8,198 bases of DNA, from positions 1 through 8,198 of the forward strand of contig RFWA01000099.1 of the NCBI GenBank assembly GCA_009922295.1, written 5' to 3'. Every line of letters starts with the position of its first letter. Within the stretch, counting starts at the first letter, position 1. Source of the stretch: Betaproteobacteria bacterium (GTDB lineage: Bacteria; Pseudomonadota; Gammaproteobacteria; Burkholderiales; Burkholderiaceae_C). Both the position numbers and the translations under genes were made by a program. Under the pieces are notes generated by a model. It saw only the letters and a program-made list of their open reading frames with translations. It was not told the DNA's origin and searched no databases. Positions 1 through 5,901 of this stretch are shown here, piece by piece.

Positions 1-309
1 AAACCAACTGTAAGCAGTCTAAATCAAGACTCTTTACATATATTACTTGTTCCAATCTTTAATTTAGCATTGAATGAATACCGTGAGATTACAGTTGATT
101 CGCCAGCATATACACAAATATGGGGGCCGCTAATCACTGCGGCCGATAAACTTGCTGCATTAGACCCCAATCTTCTTCGTACTGTTATAAAGGACGCCAG
201 CATTGTTGTAAGCAAAGAGACAGCCCCTCTTGTTGCTGCGTTTATTGCTGAAAGCTATGTTAAGCTGGATGCAACAATAAAACTACAAAGAATGTCTAGA
301 AATTTCTAA
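1..309 (+). CDS. C-terminal part of an unrecognised AT-rich gene, cut by left edge and probably frameshifted
   Basis: The reading frame is open from base 1 to the stop at 307-309, so the gene begins outside the window; the TTG at 70 is an internal leucine codon rather than a convincing start. The visible ~102 residues show no signal peptide or membrane segment and no motif I recognise; the stretch is mostly helical in character (AADKLAALDPNLL, VAAFIAESYVKLD). Around the A-run at 278-282 the next frame (+1) opens and continues without a stop into the nuclease-like domain of the following entry. The simplest reading is one original protein with this part as an N-terminal or linker region and a nuclease domain after it, broken by a one-base indel. 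A separate upstream gene with a natural stop at 309 is the alternative. The base composition is clearly more AT-rich than everything after ~640, which suggests foreign origin. Confidence 0.5.
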   Translation, partial: KPTVSSLNQDSLHILLVPIFNLALNEYREITVDSPAYTQIWGPLITAADKLAALDPNLLRTVIKDASIVVSKETAPLVAAFIAESYVKLDATIKLQRMSRNF

Positions 310-340
310 ACGTGATGCTAAACCATCCTTTAAAACTGAC

Positions 341-784
341 TTGCAGGGAAAACTGGTCAGCGAAACTCTTAAAGAAATTAGAAGTGGCAGAATCGACGAT
401 AGAGGATTTGAAGAGCTGATACAGAAAGTGTTGTTAGGACTAGGTGCTAATGAGGCAAAAATTATTCCTCGGAACAAAGATAAGGGAGCTGACATTGTTG
501 CAACATTTACAGTCGCAGGAGCTTTCAAACTGATTGTTGCTGTTCAAGCAAAACATTGGCGGCCGGAACCTCCCGTCGGGAAAGACGTTGTTGAGCAACT
601 AATAAAGGGCATAGAAGCAGAATGGAGCATCAGGAGGTCCGTCATTCGGTTTTGTTGCGAAAAAGATTCAAAAACTTGTCTTCAGCGTTCTGCGCAGGCG
701 CAGAACGAACCGGCACCGGCGTGGCGGCCTCGCCATTCACCACCACCCGCTCACTCACAACCACGCCCTGCTCGATCTGGATGA
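341..784 (+). pseudogene. Truncated Mrr-like restriction endonuclease domain (PD-(D/E)XK fold)
   Basis: The frame is open from 281, with the first possible start at TTG 341. Numbering from that TTG, residues ~20-94 resemble an Mrr_cat nuclease domain: a helix RGFEELIQKVLLGLG, then KGADI with the candidate catalytic Asp51, a beta strand, and VQAKHW giving a Q69-x-K71 motif, then a helix VVEQLIKGIEAE. In Mrr-type enzymes this D...QxK set coordinates metal for cleavage of (often modified) DNA. After residue ~95 (about base 625) the similarity stops. The remaining frame reads antisense through the 3' end of the opposite-strand gene at 642-1151 and becomes a low-complexity Pro/Arg/Ser tail, so the true C-terminus has been lost. 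Upstream the domain is out of frame with the open frame ending at 309, consistent with a frameshift near 280. Two lesions in 350 bp argue for a dead gene. The nuclease assignment rests on motif reading by eye. Confidence 0.55.
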
Positions 785-1151
785 ACAGGTCGCTTTCATA
801 TACGCTGGTGAATCCACCCCGCCCGTAATTCAGCAGTTCACCCATAGGGCAGCACAACTGGCCACTGAACCAACGCGCAAACACGCCATCTGGGCTATCG
901 GGAAAGAGGATCTCCAGCCCAACCTCCACCGTATTTGCAAATTCCCCGACGTGCCCTTCGAGCTTGATCAGGTACAGCCGGGCGTGTTCTATCGCCCAAG
1001 TGCCCGTATAACCACGGTGCAGTGCTGTGCTGGGCGCCTGGAACTTGACCGGGCACCGGCCTGAGGCAAGGTAGGGCTCCAGGGGGTAGTCGTCGTCAAA
1101 AGTGAGAACTTCGCCCTTGTAACGCAGCGTTTCTGGAACTTGTACGGTCAT
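642..1151 (-). CDS. Conserved hypothetical protein (169 aa, function unknown)
   Basis: The start was chosen at the ATG whose complement is at 1149-1151 (MTVQVPETLRYKG). An upstream ATG at 1193 would add 14 residues of unlikely sequence, and neither has a clear Shine-Dalgarno. The protein is soluble, with no signal peptide or membrane segment. It has a compact beta-rich pattern: HRGYTGTWAIEHARLYLIKLEG around residues 45-66, then FARWFSGQLCCPMGELLNYG (91-110), then GGFTSVYESDLFIQIEQGVVV (112-132). I have an impression of small bacterial hypothetical proteins with a similar GYxGTW ... SGxLxCPxGxLL ... YE layout, but I cannot attach a family name or function. The last ~13 codons are AT-rich and lie against the broken nuclease gene, so the original C-terminus may have been changed by the junction. 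It lies 189 bp downstream of the VIT-VWA gene on the same strand, far enough that co-transcription is uncertain. Confidence 0.75.
   Translation of the reverse strand: MTVQVPETLRYKGEVLTFDDDYPLEPYLASGRCPVKFQAPSTALHRGYTGTWAIEHARLYLIKLEGHVGEFANTVEVGLEILFPDSPDGVFARWFSGQLCCPMGELLNYGRGGFTSVYESDLFIQIEQGVVVSERVVVNGEAATPVPVRSAPAQNAEDKFLNLFRNKTE
686..707. repeat. Perfect 10-bp inverted repeat near the gene/pseudogene junction
   Basis: CGTTCTGCGC is followed, after AG, by its exact reverse complement GCGCAGAACG. It lies inside the 3' end of the 642-1151 reading frame, 40-60 bp from where the nuclease fragment breaks off. On the minus strand two T-runs follow it about 12 and 22 nt later. It could be an old transcription terminator of the minus-strand gene whose coding end was extended by rearrangement, or a recombination-prone palindrome. 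It does not match the integron attC core sequences. Confidence 0.5.
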
Positions 1152-1340
1152 GGGTGCCTGGGTAGTGTGTTGAAGTAGCGGCCCATTGTGCAAGCCGTCA
1201 AGCTCACCTCATGAGCCTGACACGGGAGGTGAGACACTTCAAAAGCTGGATGGGTTCACAGCTGGAAAAAGGCGTGAGCGCATGGAAGTCAATGACATTG
1301 AAGTGATTGAATAAAGCCAGCCCTTCTAGAGCGCTGCCGC
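1152..1340. other. Intergenic region, no gene seen
   Basis: These 189 bp separate the VIT-VWA stop from the hypothetical gene downstream of it. Both strands carry only short open frames without recognisable content. The region contains an 8-bp inverted repeat, CTCACCTC at 1203-1210 and GAGGTGAG at 1226-1233, with a 15-nt loop and no following T-run, so it is not a good terminator. A 5-bp stem (GAGCG at 1329-1333, CGCTC at 1338-1342) overlaps the VIT-VWA stop codon and is too weak to call. A promoter for the minus-strand gene at 642-1151 should lie here, but I cannot point to one. Confidence 0.4.
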
Positions 1341-3929
1341 TCAAACCGCCACCGCCGGAAACTCCAACAGCCGCTTCGGCCAGTCCTTGGCCTTCAAGCC
1401 CTTGAGCCCTTCACGAATGGCACTGTGCAATTCCGACGCCGCCGGTGCCTGTGACTGCATCTTTGACGGTGGAGTAATCACGCGCTTCAAACTGCGCCCA
1501 ACTTGGCGCAATCCGCCACGAACTTCAATGTCGAATTCCAGGACCAGCGCCAGAAAGGCTCTCACCACCTCTTCTTCCGTCCGCCCCTGAGCAAGGTCAA
1601 ACTCCAGCCACTCACAAATCGCCAGGCCCAGACCCAACTCCCGCAGTTGCCCAAAGGTGGTGGGCCACAGCGATGGGTGGTTGGTGGCCAGCCATTGGGT
1701 GATACCAGCAGGCGTGATGCCGACATAGGCAAATGGGTCTGACTTGCCGAATAGCTTGGTATCAGTCTGCGCCGGCCTCCACAGCATTGGGTCGTTTTTG
1801 TTGATCGACTGCTGCACGATGTCACGTCCGGTTGACCCCCAGTCATCTGCAGATTTGCGCAAGAACGCCGGGACTTCAAAGTCATCAGCCCCCCCGGTAT
1901 TCAGACTCTGCTTTGGTGCCGCCGCCGCCCGGCTTTTCATGCGCCACACCGATGGGCGCGCCAGGGATTGCGCTTGATCCTCCATTGGCGCCCTGCTGTA
2001 TTGAATCCGTGCGTAACTTGGAGTCTCATCGCCGTCTGACAACGAGTCACTGAAAGAGCGTTTGAATGAGCCTCTTACCGTGCCTGTAACCGAACCCGTG
2101 CCGCCCCACCCAGCTGCCAGCATCTGCGGCACAGCGTGCGCCGTAGGCATCTCCTGCGCCTGCTCGGCCGCTGCCCGCTCATGCACCAGTATGAAGTTGG
2201 TTTGCCGCGTCACCAGCCGATACTGCACAGCCAGGTCTTGGGCGGTGGTCAGACTCGACGGGATGGCCAGTGCCTCGCTTTCGCTTTCACTTTCACTTTC
2301 GCTCTCGCGGTCTAGCTGGCTGTATTGGGTAAAGGCGGTCATCCGCGCCACGGTGTTGGTAGTTGACTCGGTTAGGCGCAGTGCCGCCTCGCCCATCAGC
2401 ACCTCTGGGCCACCTTGCTGCAACTCGCCCCACAGCTTGATGCTCCCTAAACTCTGGCTTTCTTTCGGTGCTTGAGCGGACATTGTGACGAAGGCGCACA
2501 TGCTGAGAGCGTCGTTTTCAAAAGCGTAGTCCTGCACGGGTTGCGCCCAACGAACCGTCAGACCCGCTGGCCACTCCACCCGCACTTTTTTGGCTTGCGG
2601 TCCTCTGAGCCGGCTGAACATACGCAACACGGCGGGCTCCACCGCTTCGCCCGGTGCCACAAAGTCACACATGCCGCCGGTGGCAGCGGCCAATCTGCGC
2701 AGGTGAACCTCGGCCGCGCTTGCGCCAATGCCCACCACAAACACCCTATGCCGTGAACCACTGGCGATCCGGATCACCTCATCGATGCCGTGGATCTCGC
2801 CGTCGGTGACCAGCAAGATATCGCTGGCCGTGCCCTCAGCCAGGGCGATGGTGGAGACCAGTGCCTGCGCCATCTCGGTCCCCCCAAGGTCAGCCTGCAC
2901 CGCTTCAATCCAGCGCTGAGCCGATGCCCGCGCCTGAACAGTGCCCTGCCACAGCCCGCGGCTGCGGTGCTCTGCGGTGCTCCCAAAGCGCGACAGCGAG
3001 AAGCGATCCTCGGGTCGCAGACCATTGACGATGTCCGTCAAGGCGCGCCGGGCAGCCTCGATGCTGTCGCCATTCATGGAGCCGCTGCAGTCCACCAGGA
3101 TTTTGGTGGTGATGCCGGGCGGGGTTGCAGCTGCAGCGTTGGCGTTCTTAGCCAGGGCAAAGCTGGGGTTGAAGTTAGCCATGACGGCGTACTGGCCGTC
3201 GACGTACAGGTCTGGGGCCGCCAGAGCATCGGACGGATGTTTCAGATCACTGATCACCAGCACAAAGTCCCGGTCCAGGTGACCCCGCTGGGCCAGACGC
3301 ACCATCAGGCCCTCACTGACCGGGAAGTAACCCGTGCTGTGGCTGGGAGAGGACACATTGGCTTGGGCCAGCTCCCCAAACAGCATGACATCGATACCGA
3401 AGCTGTACTGCGCTGTCAGGTCGGTCACCGGCACTTGGTGTGGCTGGAGTCTGCCTTGGGTGAGAGGGTTGCCATAGCGTGGTGCGATGGTGGTGGGCAG
3501 CATCAGCCGGATCTGGCCGTGTTCCGTGGCCAGGAGCTGTCCGTAGCGCACCATGATCTTGCATTCCTCCCGAGCCATCAGGTTGCCCAGCTCCAGGGTA
3601 AAGCTGCCGTCGTGGTTGCGCTCGAGCAGGATGCCGGTGTTACCGGTAGAGATGGCTGCCTCATAGCGGGCTCTGGCCGTGTTTTTGGCGGTGACTTCGC
3701 CTTTGAGGAACTCGTCGTTGAGTTCAACCTCGACCTCCAGCAACACCGCGCCGAACGGCAGGGGGAAGGTGTAGGTGATCTCGGTGTTGGTGTTGCTGGG
3801 GTTGCGGTAGCTTTGCTCCAGACTCATCACCAGCAAGCGGCCCTTGACGGCGCCACTGGCCTTGACCCCCTGCAGCATCATGGCCACCCCGGCGCGGCTG
3901 GTCAATTTAGCCTGAATTTGTTCACTCAT
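1341..3929 (-). CDS. VIT and VWA domain-containing protein (862 aa)
   Basis: The start ATG is preceded by a good Shine-Dalgarno (AGGGAGA, ~10 nt upstream). Residues ~20-135 form a VIT domain (vault/inter-alpha-trypsin type), with SLEQSYRNPSNTNTEITYTF, FPLPFGAVLLEVEV, an R-A-R-Y-E helix and LLERNHDGSFTLELGNL. Residues ~273-440 form a von Willebrand A domain with a complete MIDAS metal site: D280-x-S282-x-S284 (DCSGSM), T351 (GGTEM) and D376 (VTDGE). Then come a beta-rich region (~445-535), an alternating Ser-Glu tract (542-552), a low-complexity linker (~610-700), and a C-terminal globular part (~725-850). There is no signal peptide or transmembrane segment, so it is probably cytoplasmic, unlike many secreted VIT/VWA proteins. 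VWA domains with intact MIDAS normally bind a protein partner through Mg2+; the partner here is unknown. The gene lies 61 bp downstream of the MerR-type gene on the same strand, very likely in one operon. Domain calls are firm; biological role is not known. Confidence 0.93.
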   Translation of the reverse strand: MSEQIQAKLTSRAGVAMMLQGVKASGAVKGRLLVMSLEQSYRNPSNTNTEITYTFPLPFGAVLLEVEVELNDEFLKGEVTAKNTARARYEAAISTGNTGILLERNHDGSFTLELGNLMAREECKIMVRYGQLLATEHGQIRLMLPTTIAPRYGNPLTQGRLQPHQVPVTDLTAQYSFGIDVMLFGELAQANVSSPSHSTGYFPVSEGLMVRLAQRGHLDRDFVLVISDLKHPSDALAAPDLYVDGQYAVMANFNPSFALAKNANAAAATPPGITTKILVDCSGSMNGDSIEAARRALTDIVNGLRPEDRFSLSRFGSTAEHRSRGLWQGTVQARASAQRWIEAVQADLGGTEMAQALVSTIALAEGTASDILLVTDGEIHGIDEVIRIASGSRHRVFVVGIGASAAEVHLRRLAAATGGMCDFVAPGEAVEPAVLRMFSRLRGPQAKKVRVEWPAGLTVRWAQPVQDYAFENDALSMCAFVTMSAQAPKESQSLGSIKLWGELQQGGPEVLMGEAALRLTESTTNTVARMTAFTQYSQLDRESESESESESEALAIPSSLTTAQDLAVQYRLVTRQTNFILVHERAAAEQAQEMPTAHAVPQMLAAGWGGTGSVTGTVRGSFKRSFSDSLSDGDETPSYARIQYSRAPMEDQAQSLARPSVWRMKSRAAAAPKQSLNTGGADDFEVPAFLRKSADDWGSTGRDIVQQSINKNDPMLWRPAQTDTKLFGKSDPFAYVGITPAGITQWLATNHPSLWPTTFGQLRELGLGLAICEWLEFDLAQGRTEEEVVRAFLALVLEFDIEVRGGLRQVGRSLKRVITPPSKMQSQAPAASELHSAIREGLKGLKAKDWPKRLLEFPAVAV
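2274..2306 (-). repeat. Ser-Glu hexanucleotide microsatellite inside the VIT-VWA gene
   Basis: Eleven consecutive codons encode alternating Glu and Ser (six Glu, five Ser; residues 542-552), written on the plus strand as CTTTCG/CTTTCA-type hexamers. Codon choice drifts only at the third Glu base and first Ser position, so the tract is nearly an exact 6-bp tandem repeat. It sits between the post-VWA beta region and the low-complexity linker. Gain or loss of units would stay in frame, so it is a length-variable acidic linker rather than a phase switch. Confidence 0.85.
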
Positions 3930-3990
3930 GGTGCTTTTTCTCCCTGTGGTTGTGTGACATGGTCGGTGACAACAAAAAAACTGAACTCAC

Positions 3991-4434
3991 TCAAGGCTGC
4001 GGCTGACCCTCTGCAGAATCAGCCCCGGTCCCCGCCTTGACGGTGGCGTAGAGCGCCATCACCCCTTTGACAAACTCGCGCACCTGTTCCGGGCTCATGC
4101 CCGCCCGCCCTGGGGCTATAACCACCTCCAGACCGTCCGTGACAGCGAGATGGCTGCAGACCTCAATCGAGCCAGCCGCTCTTGATTGCGGGGGGACAGC
4201 CGGTTCTTGCCCGTGCAGAAGTGCCCGGATTCGCTCAAGAGATAGGCCTGCGGCCGTCCACTTCTTGAGGAGTAAGGCCTGCTCCAGATGCCGGGGGCCA
4301 TAGCGTGCAGCCCGTGTCTCCCCCTCTGGGTGGTCGACCAGGCCGTTTTGCACGTAGTAGCGCAGCGTGCGCACCGGCAGGTCTGCCAGGATGCAGAGCT
4401 CGTTGAGCGTGAATTGCTGGGTGGGTTCGGCCAT
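3991..4434 (-). CDS. MerR-family-type transcriptional regulator (147 aa)
   Basis: Residues ~9-75 match the MerR winged helix: FTLNELCILADLPVRTLRYY (first helix-turn-helix with the R-x-L-R-Y-Y signature, 9-27), QNGLVDHPEG, then RYGPRHLEQALLLKKW and GLSLERIRALL (second HTH and start of the dimer helix). The C-terminal ~60 residues contain GLEVVIAPGRAGMSPEQVREFVKGV and lack the cysteine cluster of metal-sensing MerR, so the inducer is unknown. The ATG at 4434 was chosen because the protein then begins just before the HTH; a GTG at 4452 adds six residues, and neither has a clear Shine-Dalgarno. It is the first gene of the operon with the VIT-VWA gene and divergent from the WYL regulator. A 27-bp inverted repeat lies directly upstream and would suit autoregulation. 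This is typical of a regulator encoded with its single target gene. Confidence 0.88.
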   Translation of the reverse strand: MAEPTQQFTLNELCILADLPVRTLRYYVQNGLVDHPEGETRAARYGPRHLEQALLLKKWTAAGLSLERIRALLHGQEPAVPPQSRAAGSIEVCSHLAVTDGLEVVIAPGRAGMSPEQVREFVKGVMALYATVKAGTGADSAEGQPQP

Positions 4435-4454
4435 GTGGATTGATTGATACACTT

Positions 4455-4481
4455 GTTATTTACAGCACTAGTGTACATAAC
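4455..4481. promoter_or_regulatory. Candidate operator: 27-bp inverted repeat upstream of the MerR-type gene
   Basis: GTTATTTACA (4455-4464) and TGTACATAAC (4472-4481) are reverse complements with one mismatch, separated by 7 bp. The repeat starts 21 bp upstream of the chosen ATG, in the only region where the operon promoter can be. MerR-family operators are dyads of about this size placed in the promoter spacer. I could not assign convincing -35 and -10 boxes, so the promoter itself is not claimed. Confidence 0.55.
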
Positions 4482-4483
4482 TT

Positions 4484-4497
4484 TTGCATCAATGCAA
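4484..4497. promoter_or_regulatory. Second short palindrome in the divergent intergenic region
   Basis: TTGCAT and ATGCAA are perfect 6-bp arms around a 2-bp centre, only 3 bp from the larger dyad at 4455-4481. On the minus strand the TTGCAT could also serve as a -35-like box for the MerR operon. A site for either the MerR-type or the WYL regulator is possible; the sequence does not decide between them. Confidence 0.35.
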
Positions 4498-4504
4498 GTA
4501 CTCT

Positions 4505-4526
4505 TTGGGTTCATTGTTGGGTTCAT
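4505..4526. repeat. Perfect 10-bp direct repeat, 12-bp period
   Basis: TTGGGTTCAT occurs at 4505-4514 and again at 4517-4526, separated by TG. It lies between the palindromes and the WYL gene. Tandem sites about one helical turn apart are a common layout for cooperative regulator binding. Chance duplication cannot be excluded. Confidence 0.45.
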
Positions 4527-4664
4527 GGCTATGTTCCAGGTCAATAGGGGTCTAAGGGATACCCGGCAGAGCCCGCTTTGCTGCGTGCCGTCTCCGTCCG
4601 ATCACGTTATTATTTAGGCCATGTGGCTCAAGAGATGAGCTACTCAAATCAGAACAGGTGTGCC

Positions 4665-5633
4665 ATGGACCGGACCGAGCGCTTTTACAAAATCGACAAC
4701 CTGCTGCATGTGAATGCGGTGGTGCCGATAACCCGTTTTCTGCGCGAGCTGGAGGTGTCCCGGGCCACCTTCAAGCGTGACATCGAGTACATGCGCGACC
4801 GGCTCAATGCGCCGATTGAGTGGGACCGGGGTGACGGGGGCTACCGCTACGCATCTGGTGTGACCGGCCAGCAGCAGTCGCTGCCCGGGCTGTGGTTTAA
4901 CGCCAGCGAGGCCTACGCCCTACTGATGATGCAGGCGCTGTTGTCTGAGATGCAGCCTGGGTTGCTGGGGCCGCACATTGCGCCACTCAAGGCGCGTCTT
5001 CGCGCTGTGATCGAGTCTGGCAAGCACCCCGCAGGTGACGTGGAGAGTCGGGTCAAGCTGCTCAATGTGGCGGCACGTCCAGTGACGGACAAGAATTTTG
5101 AGGTGGTGGCAGCGGCTTTGCTGGGCCGCCAGCGCTTGCAGATTCTTTATTACAGCCGGGTGCGCAATGAGTCCAGTGCCCGGGAGGTGTCACCCCAGCT
5201 GCTGATCCATCACCGGGGTAACTGGTACTTGGGCGCCTGGTGCCATCAGCAGGAGGCGATGCGCTCTTTTGCGATGGACGCGATTGAGCAGGCTTCCGTC
5301 TTGAGCAAGACCAGCAAGGCAATGCCCAAGAAAGCACTGGACGGCTTTGTGGGGCAGGGCTACGGCATTTTTTCTGGGAGCGAGGTGCAGTGGGCCAAGC
5401 TGCGCTTTACCGAGGAGCGGGCTCGCTGGGTGTCCAGGGAGCTTTGGCACCCGCTTCAGCGCTTGACTCCGGAAGACGACGGGCGCCTCGTCATGGAACT
5501 ACCGTTTACCGATCTGCGGGAGTTGTCCATGGACATCCTGCGCCAGGGACGGCATGTGGAGGTGCTGGGGCCACCTGAATTACGGGCTCAGGTGGCGCAG
5601 GAGCTCAGGCAGATGCTGGGGCAGTATGCGTGA
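4665..5633 (+). CDS. WYL-domain transcriptional regulator (YafY-like, 322 aa)
   Basis: The start ATG at 4665 has AGGTG about 5 nt upstream and begins with MDRTERFYKIDNLL, the usual opening of this family; upstream in-frame starts add unrelated sequence. Residues ~1-62 are a DeoR/YafY-type winged helix (PITRFLRELEVSRATFKRDIEYMRDRL, then GGYRY at 58-62). Residues ~140-212 form the WYL domain with the diagnostic N-W187-Y188-L189 followed by AWC and SFAMDAI. Residues ~243-320 are the WCX-type C-terminal extension (WAKLRFTEERARWV ... LPFTDLRELSMDILRQG, VEVLGPPELRAQV). WYL regulators are thought to sense nucleic-acid-derived or small-molecule ligands, and often control DNA-damage or phage-defence loci; no ligand can be inferred here. 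The gene is divergent from the MerR / VIT-VWA operon across 230 bp and could control it. Confidence 0.92.
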   Translation: MDRTERFYKIDNLLHVNAVVPITRFLRELEVSRATFKRDIEYMRDRLNAPIEWDRGDGGYRYASGVTGQQQSLPGLWFNASEAYALLMMQALLSEMQPGLLGPHIAPLKARLRAVIESGKHPAGDVESRVKLLNVAARPVTDKNFEVVAAALLGRQRLQILYYSRVRNESSAREVSPQLLIHHRGNWYLGAWCHQQEAMRSFAMDAIEQASVLSKTSKAMPKKALDGFVGQGYGIFSGSEVQWAKLRFTEERARWVSRELWHPLQRLTPEDDGRLVMELPFTDLRELSMDILRQGRHVEVLGPPELRAQVAQELRQMLGQYA

Positions 5634-5750
5634 TCAGACAACTCCCAATGTTTCTCGCGACTTCTGGCGCCGGCTGAAACTTGGCGAGACTAAGGGTCAC
5701 AACCACTGCAAGAATCAGTGCGTCGGCTTAGCATGCCCAGCTTTCCTCCT
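5634..5750. other. Non-coding stretch between the WYL gene and the mini-element
   Basis: No gene is supported here. The bases at 5677-5700 (GAAACTTGGCGAGAC, then GGGTCAC) loosely resemble the repeat unit of the adjacent IS21-like element (GAAATCGGCAGAC, then GGGTCA at 5862-5880), so more degraded insertion-sequence end material may be present. TGCGTCGGC at 5719-5727 is the exact reverse complement of GCCGACGCA at 5758-5766 inside the element's left end. I looked on the minus strand for the continuation of the integrase and did not find it. Confidence 0.35.
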
Positions 5751-5901
5751 TGTTCGTGCCGACGCAGATTTGACCCAAGCGCCGTCTTTTGAGTGGCCCA
5801 CCCTTGGCAGCTGCTATCCCTAACCCACCAACAGGTTCACAGTCACCCCGCTGGGTCACATGAAATCGGCAGACTGGGTCAATGTAGCGTCGGTGCCAAC
5901 A
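5751..5901. mobile_element. 151-bp mini-element with IS21-like ends (no transposase)
   Basis: The left end reads TGTTCGTGCCGACGC and the right end, on the minus strand, TGTTGGCACCGACGC: imperfect terminal inverted repeats with TG...CA termini. Each end carries two imperfect copies of a unit with core TGGGTCA (or TGGGCCA). Cores are at 5771-5777 and 5794-5800 on the minus strand, and at 5852-5858 and 5875-5881 on the plus strand. The period is exactly 23 bp on both sides, and the outer core lies 20 bp from its terminus on both sides. Multiple short repeats inside TG...CA ends are characteristic of IS21-family insertion sequences. The ~50-bp centre has no istA/istB coding. I see no target-site duplication. 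It is best read as an internally deleted IS21-family copy or MITE-like derivative. Confidence 0.6.

Noticed and set aside
686..707. Integron attC site
   Set aside because: The inverted repeat is striking, but the ends do not match the GTTRRRY / RYYYAAC core sites, and there is no cassette structure or integron integrase.
642..784. Continuation of the nuclease-like plus-strand frame to its stop at 784
   Set aside because: This part is antisense to the 3' end of the minus-strand hypothetical gene and is a Pro/Arg/Ser-rich artefact rather than a real nuclease C-terminus.
1231..1312. Small plus-strand peptide frames upstream of the VIT-VWA stop (one ending in DIEVIE)
   Set aside because: They lack ribosome-binding sites and any recognisable content, and overlap in different frames, so chance open frames are more likely.
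2790..4040. A 416-codon plus-strand open frame opposite the VIT-VWA gene
   Set aside because: It is the mirror of a high-GC gene; its translation has no domain pattern, while the minus strand encodes clear VIT and VWA domains with an intact MIDAS and a good ribosome-binding site.
5554..5823. An 89-codon plus-strand open frame overlapping the WYL 3' end
   Set aside because: It starts inside the WYL coding region and runs into IS21-like end repeats; there is no recognisable protein pattern or ribosome-binding site.
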